The translations under genes were made by a program, and so were the position numbers. This document shows, in pieces, positions 9,465-18,720 of a stretch of DNA of 64,000 bases (positions are counted from its first letter, which is position 1; every line of letters starts with the position of its first letter). The notes under the pieces were generated by a model, which worked only from the letters and a program-made list of their open reading frames with translations, searched no databases and had not been told where the DNA came from. The DNA comes from JAGVSR01 sp963750715 (GTDB lineage: Bacteria; Pseudomonadota; Alphaproteobacteria; Rhizobiales; Hyphomicrobiaceae): positions 186,001 through 250,000 of the forward strand of contig CAVVRP010000008.1 in NCBI GenBank assembly GCA_963750715.1, given 5' to 3'.

Positions 9465-10112
9465 TCAGTTCGGCAGGGGCGGCGGGGCATCGCTCAGCGT
9501 ACGCAGGTAAGCGATGACGTTGGCGACCTCGGCATCGTCCGAGATGCCGTTGAAGATCATCTTGGTGCCCGGCACATATTCCTTCGGCTTATGAATGAAG
9601 TGGGCGAGGTTGTCGTATGTCCACTCGCCGCCCTTGCCCTTCATGGCATCCGAGTAGCCAGCGAAATCGGGCTGCGTGGCCTTCTTGCGGTTGACGACGC
9701 CCCACAGGTTTGGAGCGGCTTTGCTTGCTGCGCCCTTTTCGATGATGTGGCAGGCAGCGCACTTCTTGAACAGGGCCTTGCCCTCGTCTGCCTTGGCCGT
9801 GGCCAGCTTGGCCAGGATGGGCTTGACGTCAAAACCACCTGCAGCAGGAGCAGGCACGGCGGCGGGAGCAGCAACCGGAGCAGCGGCCGGTACGGCAGCG
9901 TCGCCGGGCTTGGCCGGTGCGCCACCTTCAGCTTTCGGCGCAGCAGCCGGTGCTTCGGCAACCTTGGTTTCGGTGGGCAGAACGTAGCCAACGGTTTCCT
10001 TGCCGTGCTCGTGCGCGGCCTGGCGAATCTCGATCAGGGCCTTGCCGCCGAATATCAACAGGAGCGCCGCAAGCGCTGCCCCGCCGATCTTGCTCAACTC
10101 AAACGAATCCAT
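9465..10112 (-). CDS. membrane-anchored cytochrome c
   Basis: A 215-residue c-type cytochrome with an uncleaved N-terminal membrane anchor (SKIGGAALAALLLIFGGKAL), a long Ala/Pro-rich linker (about residues 50-95), then one haem domain. The haem motif is CAACH and the axial methionine is in GTKMIF. This matches CycM-type cytochromes, which in rhizobia and Bradyrhizobium carry electrons from the bc1 complex to an aa3 oxidase on the periplasmic face. It is divergent from kdsB, with 236 bases between the starts that must hold both promoters. The same order (cytochrome, kdsB, pheA) is found in other Hyphomicrobiales. Confidence 0.88.
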   Translation of the reverse strand: MDSFELSKIGGAALAALLLIFGGKALIEIRQAAHEHGKETVGYVLPTETKVAEAPAAAPKAEGGAPAKPGDAAVPAAAPVAAPAAVPAPAAGGFDVKPILAKLATAKADEGKALFKKCAACHIIEKGAASKAAPNLWGVVNRKKATQPDFAGYSDAMKGKGGEWTYDNLAHFIHKPKEYVPGTKMIFNGISDDAEVANVIAYLRTLSDAPPPLPN

Positions 10113-10348
10113 GCCTCATGATCCCCGTTGCCGCCTGTTCGAAACGCGGCGTTAGCCGTGATTGTATCGCTATGATTTGCTCCGACGGCAGCGGTTTTTC
10201 CTGCGCCGCTGTCGCATGCGATCGGATTTATGGAATACCACAATTGCTTGCACCGTCCGCCGCGCCCGGTCTAGACGCTTTTTCCGAGACTTATTGTCAC
10301 TTCCCGCCGGCTCACGACGCAAGGAAGCCTGCACCGAGGCATTGACCT

Positions 10349-11083
10349 ATGAAGAACACACTCGTGGTAGTGCCCGCCCGCATGCAGGCAACCCGCCTTC
10401 CTGGCAAGCCGATGGCGGACATCCATGGCCGGCCCATGATCGTGCACGTGTGGGAACGCGCCCGGGCCTCCGGCGCTGGCCGTGTCGTCGTTGCAACCGA
10501 CAGCGAGGAGGTCGCCGCAGCCGTTCGGGGCGCCGGTGGTGAGGCCGTCATGACGCGGCCCGATCATCCTTCGGGGTCGGACCGAATCCACGAAGCACTT
10601 CACGCGGTCGATCCGGACCGCAAAGTCGATATTGTCGTCAACCTGCAGGGCGATCTGCCGACGCTCGACCCACATCTGGTCATCGCCTGCGCCGCGCCTC
10701 TGCTGGCGCAAGGGCCCGACATAGCAACGCTCGCCGCTCTGATCACCGAACCCGAGGAGCGCACCAACCCCAACGTGGTCAAGGTGGTTGGCACGCCGCT
10801 CGCCGAAGCGGGCCGCCTGCGCGCGCTTTACTTCTCGCGCGCCACTGCCCCCTACGGCGATGGACCGCTCTATCATCATATCGGCATCTACGCCTACCGC
10901 CGGGCGGCGCTCGACAAGTTCGTGGCGCTCCCTCCATCGACGCTGGAACTGCGCGAAAAGCTGGAACAGCTGCGTGCGCTGGAAGCGGGCATGCGCATCG
11001 ACGCCACTATCGTTGACACCGTTCCGCTCGGTGTCGATACTCCCGCCGATCTCGCACGGGCCCGGCAGCTTCTCATCCGTTAA
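10349..11083 (+). CDS. kdsB: 3-deoxy-manno-octulosonate cytidylyltransferase
   Basis: KdsB activates the lipopolysaccharide sugar Kdo with CTP to give CMP-Kdo in the cytoplasm. The 244-residue protein has the expected length and the N-terminal nucleotide-binding signature VVVPARMQATRLPGKPMADI. Further matches are the conserved RPDHPSGSDRI and VNLQGDLPTL, where the aspartate binds metal. YFSRATAPY and YHHIGIYAYR are also family motifs. It is the first gene of a tight run with pheA, an SDR gene and uup, and is divergent from the cytochrome c gene. Confidence 0.95.
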   Translation: MKNTLVVVPARMQATRLPGKPMADIHGRPMIVHVWERARASGAGRVVVATDSEEVAAAVRGAGGEAVMTRPDHPSGSDRIHEALHAVDPDRKVDIVVNLQGDLPTLDPHLVIACAAPLLAQGPDIATLAALITEPEERTNPNVVKVVGTPLAEAGRLRALYFSRATAPYGDGPLYHHIGIYAYRRAALDKFVALPPSTLELREKLEQLRALEAGMRIDATIVDTVPLGVDTPADLARARQLLIR

Positions 11084-11123
11084 GTGCCGAAAGCGCCACC
11101 CACCCTCCACCACGTCAGGTTCC

Positions 11124-12026
11124 ATGCCCCATTCCAAACGCGCCGCGCTCACTGGCCGGATCGCCTATCAGGGCGAACCCGGCGCCAATTCACATCTCGC
11201 CTGCAGGGAAGCCTTCCCGCATCTGGAACCCGTCGCCTGCCCGACATTCGAGGATGCGCTTGCCGGCGTGAGGTCGGGCGACGCGCTCTATGCCATGATC
11301 CCGATCGAGAACTCGGTCGCGGGCCGCGTCACCGACATCCATCACCTTCTTCCCGATGCCGATCTCTACATCGTCGGCGAGCACTTCCTGCGCGTGCGCC
11401 ATCAACTGATGGCCAAGAAGGGCACATCCCTGACGTCGATCAAGACGGTGCTGAGCCATACCCAGGCGCTCGGCCAATGCCGCCAGAACCTGCGCAAGCT
11501 CGGCATCAAGCCCGTGCCCGAAGCCGACACGGCGGGCTCGGCGCGTATGGTGGCCGAGACTGCCGACCCGACGATCGGGGCCATCGCCTCACGGCTGGCC
11601 GCGGAGATCTACGGTCTGGAGATCCTCCAGGCCGACATCGAGGACGAGAAGCACAACACGACGCGCTTCGTCGTGCTGGCCAACGAGCCAGATGACGCCG
11701 AGCCCGAGGATGGCAAGGTCATCACCACTTTCATTTTCCGCGTCCGCAACGTGCCGGCGGCCCTTTACAAGGCGCTCGGCGGTTTTGCGACGAACGGCGT
11801 CAACATGACCAAGCTGGAAAGCTACCAGACCGAAGGCACTTTTAACGCCACCATGTTCTACGCCGACATCGAAGGCCATCCTGTGGAGCGAAGCGTACAA
11901 CTGGCTCTGGAGGAGCTGTCGTTCTTCTCCAGCGAAATGAAGGTTCTGGGCACCTATCTCGCGAGCCCCTATCGCGAGGAGGCCGCGCGGCTCGCCAGGC
12001 CCGGCGAGGCGGCGACAGGACGATGA
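11124..12026 (+). CDS. pheA: prephenate dehydratase
   Basis: Prephenate dehydratase makes phenylpyruvate for phenylalanine synthesis. The 300-residue protein lacks a chorismate mutase domain. The catalytic domain opens with RIAYQGEPGANSHLA, contains PIENSVAGRV, and has the key TRF motif (NTTRFVVLA). A C-terminal ACT domain (from about residue 200, TTFIFRVRNVPAALYKAL) provides feedback control; its usual ESRP-type motif reads KLESYQ here. The ATG at 11124 sits 40 bases after kdsB and is chosen because upstream in-frame residues overlap kdsB. The stop overlaps the next start by ATGA. Confidence 0.94.
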   Translation: MPHSKRAALTGRIAYQGEPGANSHLACREAFPHLEPVACPTFEDALAGVRSGDALYAMIPIENSVAGRVTDIHHLLPDADLYIVGEHFLRVRHQLMAKKGTSLTSIKTVLSHTQALGQCRQNLRKLGIKPVPEADTAGSARMVAETADPTIGAIASRLAAEIYGLEILQADIEDEKHNTTRFVVLANEPDDAEPEDGKVITTFIFRVRNVPAALYKALGGFATNGVNMTKLESYQTEGTFNATMFYADIEGHPVERSVQLALEELSFFSSEMKVLGTYLASPYREEAARLARPGEAATGR

Positions 12027-12772
12027 GGCTCGCCGGCAAAATCGCGATCATCACGGGCGCTGCGTCGGGATTCGGGCGCGGCATCGCGCAAGCCTTCGCA
12101 GCCGAGGGCGCCAGGGTCATGGTCGCCGACATCAACACGACCGCCGCAGCCAGCACAGCCAGCGAAATCGGCGCCAACGCCGTGCCGTTCACCTGCGATG
12201 TGTCGAAGAAGGCCGATGTCGACGCCATGATCGGCGCGTGCGCGAAAGTGTTCAGCGGCCTCGACATCCTCGTCAACAACGCCGGCACGACGCACAAGAA
12301 CCAGTCCTTGATGACCGTCACGGAAGACGACTTCGACCGGATCTATGCTGTCAACGTGAAGTCGATCTATCTGACGACGCTGGCCGCCGTTCCCGAGATG
12401 GAAAGGCGCGGCGGCGGCTCGATCATCATCACGGCCTCGACCGCCGGCGTGCGACCTCGTCCCGGCCTCACATGGTACAACGGCTCGAAAGGCGCGGCGC
12501 TGACGCTGACGAAGTCGATGGCCGCCGAACTCGCGCCGAAAAACATCCGCGTCAACGCCATCAATCCGGTGATCGGCGAAACCGGCATGATCGAGCAGTT
12601 CATGGGCATGCCCGACACGCCCGAAAACCGAGCCAAGTTCATCGCCGGCATTCCGCTGGGCCGCTTTTCGAAGCCCTCCGATATCGCTAACGCGGCGGTG
12701 TTTTTCGCCGATCCCGCGTCCGCCTTCATCACCGGCACCGCCATCGAGGTAGACGGCGGGCGGTGCATCTAG
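12023..12772 (+). CDS. short-chain dehydrogenase/reductase
   Basis: A 249-residue classical SDR oxidoreductase. It has the NAD(P)-binding TGAASGFGRGIA, the structural NNAG motif and the catalytic YxxxK (YNGSKGA) with the upstream serine in ITASTAG. The C-terminal IEVDGGRCI is typical. An aspartate at the end of the second strand (VADINT) suggests preference for NAD. The substrate is unknown; many close relatives are annotated glucose 1-dehydrogenase or 3-oxoacyl-ACP reductase without proof. It is translationally coupled to pheA by an ATGA overlap. Confidence 0.85.
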   Translation: MRLAGKIAIITGAASGFGRGIAQAFAAEGARVMVADINTTAAASTASEIGANAVPFTCDVSKKADVDAMIGACAKVFSGLDILVNNAGTTHKNQSLMTVTEDDFDRIYAVNVKSIYLTTLAAVPEMERRGGGSIIITASTAGVRPRPGLTWYNGSKGAALTLTKSMAAELAPKNIRVNAINPVIGETGMIEQFMGMPDTPENRAKFIAGIPLGRFSKPSDIANAAVFFADPASAFITGTAIEVDGGRCI

Positions 12773-12785
12773 TACCTCCCGCGCC

Positions 12786-14639
12786 ATGGCAGCGCAGTTT
12801 CTGACACTCAAAGACATTCACCTCACCTTCGGCGGCACACCGTTGCTCGAGGGCGCCGACCTGTCGGTGGAGCCGGGCGACCGGGTCGGCCTCGTCGGTC
12901 GCAACGGTTCGGGCAAGTCCACGCTTCTCAAGATCGCCGCCGGGATCGTGCAACCGGACTCGGGCGAGCGCTTCGCGCATCCGAACGCCACCATCCGCTA
13001 TCTAGCGCAGGAGCCAGATTTCGCCGACGTGCCCACTGCGCTCGCCTACGTCGAGGCGGGCCTTGGACCGACGGACGACCCCTACCTCGCACGCCATCTG
13101 CTCGAAGACATCGGCATGACCGGCGACGAAGACCCGAGCCGCCTGTCGGGCGGGGAGGCGCGCCGCGTCGCGCTCGCCAAGGCGCTGGTGTCGAACCCGG
13201 ACGTGCTGCTCCTCGACGAGCCAACGAACCACCTCGACCTGCCGGCGATCGAGTGGCTGGAAAAGGCGCTCGGCGGCTTGAAGGCCGCGATCATCCTCAT
13301 CAGCCACGACCGCCGCTTTCTCGAAGTTCTGTCGCGAAAGACTGTATGGCTCGACCGCGGCGTCGCGCGCCAGTTCGACCGGGGCTTTGCGCATTTCGAA
13401 GAGTGGCGGGACGACGTACTGGAACAGGAAGAAAACGAACGCCACAAGCTCGATCGCAAGATCGTGCGCGAGGATCAGTGGATGCATGGCGGCGTCACCG
13501 GACGTCGCAAGCGCAATGTGCGCCGCGTAGCGGAATTGCAGAAGATGCGCCAGGAGGTCCGCGAGCAGCGCCACGTGCAGGGCAACGTGCGGCTCGCCGC
13601 TGCGGAGGGCGGCCAGTCGAGCCGACGCATCGTCGAAGCCGAGCACGTCGCGAAATCCTATGGCGACCGCGCCGTCGTGCGCGACTTCTCGACCCGCATT
13701 CTGCGGGGCGACCGCGTCGGCATCGTCGGCCCCAACGGCGCCGGCAAGACGACGCTGATCAAGTTGCTGACGGGCGAACTCGAGCCCGATGCCGGTACGA
13801 TCCGGCTCGGTACCAGCCTCGATCTCGTCACCCTCGACCAGAAGCGCGACGAACTTCGCCCCGAGTGGACTGTCGGCGAGGCTCTCACCGGCGGACGCGG
13901 CGATCAGGTAGTCATCAACGGCCGCCCCCGCCACGTCGCGAGCTACATGAAGGACTTCTTGTTCTCGTCCGAGCAGGTCCGCTCGGCACTGAAGGTTCTG
14001 TCTGGCGGGGAACGCGGCCGGCTGATGCTTGCCCGAGCGCTCGCCAAGCCCTCGAACGTGCTGGTGCTCGATGAGCCGACCAACGACCTCGACCTCGAAA
14101 CGCTCGATCTGCTTCAGGAAATGCTCGCCGATTACGCCGGCACGGTGATCCTTGTCAGCCACGATCGCGATTTCCTCGACCGCGTGGTGACGAGCGTGAT
14201 CGCGGCCGAAGGTGACGGACGCTGGACGGAATACGCGGGCGGCTACACCGATATGCTGGCGCAACGGAAGGGCGAGGATCTGGCGCGTCGGCAAGCGGCG
14301 AAAGACCCCGCGCGCAGCGCCACGAGCGCCAACGACAACGCCGCACGTACCGCGGACGGTGCGAAAGGCGGCGCAGACGCATCGGCCGGACCATCATCGA
14401 AGCGCAAGCTGTCGTTCAAGGAAAAGCACGCGCTGGAAACGCTGCCCGCAACCATCGACAAGCTCACGCGCGACGTCGCTACGTTGCAGCGCAAGCTCGC
14501 CGATCATGGCCTGTACACGAAAGACCCCAAGGCCTTCGCTCGCCTGACTAGCGATCTCGGCGCCGCGCAATCAGCGCTCTCCAAGGCCGAGGATCAGTGG
14601 ATCGAACTGGAAATGCTGCGCGAGGGCATGGGCCGGTAG
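12786..14639 (+). CDS. uup: ABC-F ATPase, Uup type
   Basis: A 617-residue cytosolic protein with two ABC ATPase domains and no membrane segments. Walker A motifs are GRNGSGKST and GPNGAGKTT, and signatures are LSGGEARRV and LSGGERGRL. DEPTNHLDL and DEPTNDLDL are the ABC-F hallmark. The linker between domains is rich in charged residues (EEWRDDVLEQEENERHK). After the second domain comes an Ala/Lys linker and a predicted coiled coil (ALETLPATIDKLTRDVATLQ), the C-terminal region that binds nucleic acid in Uup. Uup proteins act on ribosomes and affect transposon excision in E. coli. It follows the SDR gene by 13 bases. Confidence 0.92.
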   Translation: MAAQFLTLKDIHLTFGGTPLLEGADLSVEPGDRVGLVGRNGSGKSTLLKIAAGIVQPDSGERFAHPNATIRYLAQEPDFADVPTALAYVEAGLGPTDDPYLARHLLEDIGMTGDEDPSRLSGGEARRVALAKALVSNPDVLLLDEPTNHLDLPAIEWLEKALGGLKAAIILISHDRRFLEVLSRKTVWLDRGVARQFDRGFAHFEEWRDDVLEQEENERHKLDRKIVREDQWMHGGVTGRRKRNVRRVAELQKMRQEVREQRHVQGNVRLAAAEGGQSSRRIVEAEHVAKSYGDRAVVRDFSTRILRGDRVGIVGPNGAGKTTLIKLLTGELEPDAGTIRLGTSLDLVTLDQKRDELRPEWTVGEALTGGRGDQVVINGRPRHVASYMKDFLFSSEQVRSALKVLSGGERGRLMLARALAKPSNVLVLDEPTNDLDLETLDLLQEMLADYAGTVILVSHDRDFLDRVVTSVIAAEGDGRWTEYAGGYTDMLAQRKGEDLARRQAAKDPARSATSANDNAARTADGAKGGADASAGPSSKRKLSFKEKHALETLPATIDKLTRDVATLQRKLADHGLYTKDPKAFARLTSDLGAAQSALSKAEDQWIELEMLREGMGR

Positions 14640-14824
14640 CGGGGCAAGGCGGAACGGTGCCGATCGGATAAGCCGGGCCCTAAAACAAAAACATCGCCGG
14701 AGCCACCACCATCACCACTGTTGCGATCCAGCCCACAATCCTCAGCCTCAATATGGCCTTTACTCCAGACCGATCATAGTAATCGGGATACGGCTTTTGT
14801 TCCGTCTGATTGCAATCACTTTGA

Positions 14825-15091
14825 CAGGCGAAGCGCCTCAGGCGTTGCCCAATGGCCTGGAAGGCCGCCCTCAAGCTCGCTGAATCCTGCGCACCGAAGT
14901 TAGTGCGAAGGCGAGTTGGCGCACCCCCGCAGGAGACTCTGGGCTTCGGGCGGTGCCTGGAATGCCACGGCACAGACCGTCACGCCCTCCGCTTTCATAT
15001 TGCTGCAATGGCGTTGGGCCTGGTCCTGAGACTTGCCATTGCCCTTTTCATAAGCCGTGTTGAATTCCCCGTCCGACATGACGATGACGTA
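14825..15091 (-). pseudogene. remnant of a TadG-like protein, VWA-domain C-terminus
   Basis: Two overlapping minus-strand frames together encode the end of a pilus-assembly TadG/VWA protein. The first contains YVIVMSDGEFNTAYEKGNG and runs to CANSPSH, then stops at 14900. The second resumes with FGAQDSASLRAAFQAIGQRL. Removing one A from CACTAACTTC at about 14900 would join them as SPSH-YFGAQ, so a single-base insertion explains the break. The N-terminal membrane anchor and most of the VWA fold upstream of 15091 are absent. This is a dead fragment in a degenerate 800-base gap. Confidence 0.7.
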
Positions 15092-15125
15092 AGAGGCAGC
15101 TCCAGTGTGGCAGGAGGGACTTCGC

Positions 15126-15335
15126 ATGAAGACCTTAAATCGACGTCCATCACAGCAGCATGCGTCACGGCTGCCATCATTATCACGGCTACAATGTTGC
15201 CCGAGGCGTCGCGATCGGAGACGCACGGCCGCGGCCGTCGGTACGACGTACGGCTACAGCTGCGGCAACTTCGCCTACCGCTGCAATCACGCCAACGGCT
15301 GGGCGTGCTCCGAATACCTCCGCCGCTGCTATTGA
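15126..15335 (+). pseudogene. small secreted cysteine-rich protein gene with two frameshifts
   Basis: The apparent ORF starts MKTLNRRPSQ and ends YGYSCGNFAYRCNHANGW, but its middle does not look like protein. In another frame the middle reads STSITAACVTAAIIITATML followed by PEAS, a good signal peptide fused to GRGRRY. The native product was therefore probably MKTLK, then the signal peptide, then the cysteine-rich tail. A base lost near 15139 and a base gained near 15245 would produce the present sequence, and they restore the frame at the end. As read today the signal peptide is destroyed. Function is unknown. Confidence 0.5.
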
Positions 15336-15437
15336 GCATAATAGTAAGTCCCAGAACCGAAAAAGGAGTGCGACGAAAATCCTCGTGCTCCTTCTTCTTT
15401 CCGCCGAGTTTCCCCGATCAACATCCTATCGGAGCGT

Positions 15438-16628
15438 TCAGGCCGCCCGTCGCAGAATGGCCTGGAGCACATTACGCACGCCGATGGCGCCGACGAAACG
15501 GTCCTCGTCGTCGAACAAAGCAACGGGTGCGGTGCCCGACTTGTGCATGGCGAGGATCACGGTCTTGAGGCTGGTGCCGGGCTTGGCCCAATAAACGGGG
15601 CTGGCATTCTCCGCGATGGGCTGTTCGACTTCGCCGCAGGACACCCAGATCGCCGTCTTGCCTTCGCGCTCGGCCTCGCACACCTTGCCGGCGCCATCTA
15701 CCTTGAAGCGCGTCGTGCGCCGCTGATCGAGCCATACCCACCCGTCGCCCGCCGTTTCGAGATCGCGCACGTCGCGCATCACGTTCCACGCTGTCAGCAC
15801 CGACAGCGGATTCACGTTGGCAATGAAGTCTCGCACATAGTCGTTAGCGGGCTTCAGTACGATTTCTTCTGGAATGCCTGACTGTACGATGCGTCCGCCT
15901 TCCATGATCGTGATGCGGCTGCCGATCTTGAGGGCTTCTTCGAGATCATGACTGACGAAAATGATGGTCTTCTTGATCGCCTTCTGCAGCTGAAGTAGTT
16001 CGTCCTGAAGCTTGGTGCGGATGAGCGGATCGAGCGCGGAGAACGGCTCGTCCATTAGCAGGATCGGCGCATCGGTCGCAAAAGCGCGAGCGAGACCGAC
16101 GCGTTGCTGCATGCCGCCCGACAGTTCATGCACATACTTGTTGGCCCAGGCGTCGAGGCCGACCAATTGCAACTGGCGGTCGACGCGTTCTCGCAACTCC
16201 GCCTCCGGCACACCTGCAAGCTCCAGGCCGAAGCCCGCATTCTCACGCACCGTGCGCCAGGGCAGCAGCGCGAACTGCTGGAACACCATCGCGACCTGCT
16301 TCTGGCGGAGATGGCGCAGCGTTTGGGAATTGCACGAGGCGACATCGACCATGCGGCTGCCGTCCTTCACCAGTACCTCGCCACGAACGACCTTATTCAG
16401 GCCATTGACGGCGCGCAGGAGCGTCGACTTGCCCGAGCCCGACAGGCCCATCAGAACGGAGATTTCGCCTTCCATGACGGTGAGGTTGGCGCCGTGAGCG
16501 CCGAGCACCGCGCCCGTCTTGGTCAGGATGTCGCCGCGGCTGACGCCCTGGTCCGCAAGTGCGATGGCGGCCGGAATATTCTCTCCGAAGAGAATGCTGA
16601 CGTTCTTGAAATCGACGGCGATACTCAT
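15438..16628 (-). CDS. choV: choline/betaine ABC transporter ATP-binding protein
   Basis: A 396-residue ATPase of the ProV/OpuAA/ChoV class. It has the class-specific N-terminal extension before Walker A (GLSGSGKST), the signature LSGGMQQRV, DEPFSALDPL and switch FVSHDLEEA. The region after residue 270 is a CBS-domain-like module, ending PVALFDDEDRFVGAIGV, which in relatives senses ionic strength. The ATG at 16628 is preferred because longer frames overlap the permease gene. It overlaps choW by four bases and completes a ChoXWV importer. Its substrate is inferred from the neighbouring bet genes. Confidence 0.92.
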   Translation of the reverse strand: MSIAVDFKNVSILFGENIPAAIALADQGVSRGDILTKTGAVLGAHGANLTVMEGEISVLMGLSGSGKSTLLRAVNGLNKVVRGEVLVKDGSRMVDVASCNSQTLRHLRQKQVAMVFQQFALLPWRTVRENAGFGLELAGVPEAELRERVDRQLQLVGLDAWANKYVHELSGGMQQRVGLARAFATDAPILLMDEPFSALDPLIRTKLQDELLQLQKAIKKTIIFVSHDLEEALKIGSRITIMEGGRIVQSGIPEEIVLKPANDYVRDFIANVNPLSVLTAWNVMRDVRDLETAGDGWVWLDQRRTTRFKVDGAGKVCEAEREGKTAIWVSCGEVEQPIAENASPVYWAKPGTSLKTVILAMHKSGTAPVALFDDEDRFVGAIGVRNVLQAILRRAA

Positions 16629-17479
16629 TTGCGGACCCCGTGTTTCACAGCCAGCGCCCGATCGAGAATGATCGCCAGGATGACAAGTGCCAAGCCCGCC
16701 TCGATGCCGAGTGGAATGTTGCGGTTGGCCAGCGCCTTGTTGACCGGGTTGCCGAGGCTCGGCGCGCCGATCAACGTGGCGAACACCACCATCGAAAGCG
16801 AAAGCATGATGCATTGGGTTAAGCCGGCCATGATGGACGGCATCGCCGCCGGCAACTCAACCTTCCAAAGCAGTTGCCGCTTCGTGGCGCCGAAACTTTC
16901 ACCGGCTTCGAGCATCGGCATTGGAATCGAGGTGATACCGAGGTACGTCATGCGGACCGGCGCCGGCATCGCGAAGATGATGGTGACGATCAGGGCAGGG
17001 GCCGCGCCTAGGCCAAACAAGATGAGGATTGGGATCAGGTAGACGAACGTCGGCATCGTCTGCATCAAGTCAAGCACCGGCTGCATTACGCGCCAGATAC
17101 GCGGACTATGCGCGGCCCAGATGCCGAGCGGCACGGCCATCGCCATCGACAACGCGGTTGCCGCAACGACCAGAACCAGCGTCTGGACGGTCTCTTTCCA
17201 CAGGCCCTGATTGATGATGAAAAGCAGTCCGAGAAGCACGCCGATCGCGAGGGCCCTGGACCGCTGCAGCCAGTATGCAAAGGCGGCAAGCAGCACGGCC
17301 AGCAGAACGGGCGGCACCTGCAGAAGCCAGTACGAAGAACCATCGACCAGGAATTCGAGAACCGAAGAAATGCCGTCGAACAACCACTGGAAGTATTCGA
17401 TCACGAAGTCGATGATCGCTTTCCCCCACTTTCCGACCGGGATCTTCCAGTCGGACACCAACTTAGAAACGGGATCCAT
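16625..17479 (-). CDS. choW: choline/betaine ABC transporter permease
   Basis: A 284-residue ProW/ChoW permease in the inner membrane. After a short cytoplasmic start (MDPVSKLVSDWKIPVGKWGK) and an amphipathic segment near FQWLFDGISSVLEFLVDG come about six helices. The EAA-type loop is EAGESFGATKRQLLWKVELP, the coupling site for the ATPase. The ATG at 17479 is preferred to one at 17557 because homologous proteins begin near MDPVSK, but the longer form cannot be excluded. It lies between choX and choV. Confidence 0.9.
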   Translation of the reverse strand: MDPVSKLVSDWKIPVGKWGKAIIDFVIEYFQWLFDGISSVLEFLVDGSSYWLLQVPPVLLAVLLAAFAYWLQRSRALAIGVLLGLLFIINQGLWKETVQTLVLVVAATALSMAMAVPLGIWAAHSPRIWRVMQPVLDLMQTMPTFVYLIPILILFGLGAAPALIVTIIFAMPAPVRMTYLGITSIPMPMLEAGESFGATKRQLLWKVELPAAMPSIMAGLTQCIMLSLSMVVFATLIGAPSLGNPVNKALANRNIPLGIEAGLALVILAIILDRALAVKHGVRK

Positions 17480-17563
17480 GGCTTCCCCCAGTGGCGCCGA
17501 TGCCGACCCGGGCGGTTCGTACTCCGGATATCGGAGTTGAGACCGCCCGCGCGGCACTTCAGG

Positions 17564-18490
17564 TTACTTGGCGAGTGCGGCTTTCAGAGCGGCGACGGCG
17601 TCGCCACCGTCGAACGTCTTGACGCCGGCAAGCCAGGGCGTGGCGGCATCCGGATTCTTCTTGAGCCACGCCAGAGCAGTCGCCTTCGGGTCGGCGCTAT
17701 CCTTCAACACCGGAGCCATCATCTCGCCTTCCATCGCGAGATTGAACTTCAGGTTCTTGAGCAGTGTGCCGACGTTGGGGCACGCGGTCAGATAACCGGC
17801 GCGCACGTTGGTATGAACGGTCGCGGCGCCAAAGCCTGAGTCACCCATGCCATCAAGGTAGTGGATCTTCATCTCGCCCATGACCGGGTGGGGTGTCCAG
17901 CCGAGGAACACGATCCACTCGTTCTTCTTCATGGCCTTCTCGGCCTGGGTCAGCATACCGGCTTCGGAACTTTCCACGAGTTCGAAGCCCGCCAGATTGT
18001 TGTCAGCCTTGCCGATCAGATCGCTGATGATGCGGTTGCCGTCGTTACCGGCTTCGATACCGTAGATCTTGCCTGCGAACTTGTCTTTGTGGGCGCCGAG
18101 ATCCTTCAAGCTCTTGATCCCCGCTTCGGCAACGTACTGCGGCACGACGAGGCCGTAGCCGGCGTTTTCGAGATTGGTTCCGATGCTTTCCACGGACTTG
18201 TCGGCGAGGTACTCCTTGACGTCAGCGGTCATGCTCGGCATCCAGTTGCCGAGAAACACGTCGATGTCCTTGTTCTTCAGCGAGGCGTACGTCACGGGCA
18301 CCGCCAGCGTCTTGATTTCGGGTTCATAGCCGAGCGCATCGAGGATGACCTGGATCGTGGCAGTTGTGACCTGGATGTCGGTCCATCCCACATCCGCGAA
18401 GCGGACTTTCTTACAGGTTGCTTCTTCGGCCTGGGCGGCTCCGGCGAACATGCCGGCGAGCATTGCCGCCGTTAACATAACGCGCTTCAT
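17564..18490 (-). CDS. choX: periplasmic choline-binding protein
   Basis: A 308-residue solute-binding protein with signal peptide MKRVMLTAAMLAGMFAGAAQ cut before EEATC. It resembles ChoX, which traps the trimethylammonium group in a box of aromatic side chains. Candidate box residues are the Trp in VGWTDIQ, Trp in LGNWMPSM, Tyr in GYGLVVPQ and Trp in LGWTPHPV, all in the family's positions. The ATG at 18490 follows a strong AAGGAG ribosome site by seven bases. It is the first gene of choXWV, and an upstream pair of TGTCG repeats probably binds the adjacent regulator. Confidence 0.92.
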   Translation of the reverse strand: MKRVMLTAAMLAGMFAGAAQAEEATCKKVRFADVGWTDIQVTTATIQVILDALGYEPEIKTLAVPVTYASLKNKDIDVFLGNWMPSMTADVKEYLADKSVESIGTNLENAGYGLVVPQYVAEAGIKSLKDLGAHKDKFAGKIYGIEAGNDGNRIISDLIGKADNNLAGFELVESSEAGMLTQAEKAMKKNEWIVFLGWTPHPVMGEMKIHYLDGMGDSGFGAATVHTNVRAGYLTACPNVGTLLKNLKFNLAMEGEMMAPVLKDSADPKATALAWLKKNPDAATPWLAGVKTFDGGDAVAALKAALAK

Positions 18491-18637
18491 GGTAACTCCT
18501 TCGGTTTGCAGGATCATCCGAAAGTCATCGTTCCCGTCACAAGCTCAACAGGCACTGAGCCCGTTCATTTGTTCCGTGCACTCGCGGCGGTTGCGAATAC
18601 CGGCTGCGATTAGCATCTTGATCGAACAGCAAGGCAC

Positions 18638-18663
18638 GCGACAACGATTTAACAATTACGACA
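18638..18663 (-). promoter_or_regulatory. TGTCG direct repeats upstream of choX
   Basis: On the minus strand TGTCGTAATTGTTAAATCGT is followed directly by TGTCGCGTGCC, placing two TGTCG(T/C) half-sites exactly 20 bases apart, about 150-175 bases before choX. The same spacing and core occur before betB. AraC-family regulators with a GATase-like domain bind such direct repeats (Pseudomonas ArgR uses TGTCGCN8AA). The link to the adjacent regulator is inferred. Confidence 0.5.
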
Positions 18664-18720
18664 CAAACAGGCGCAGTCGCGTCTTGTTTCTTCGGCGGCC
18701 CGTCCTCGCGGCCAAGCGTC

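Noticed and set aside
13002..14294. 430-codon open frame antisense to uup
   Set aside because: The plus strand encodes a complete ABC-F protein with all motifs; the antisense product has no family features.
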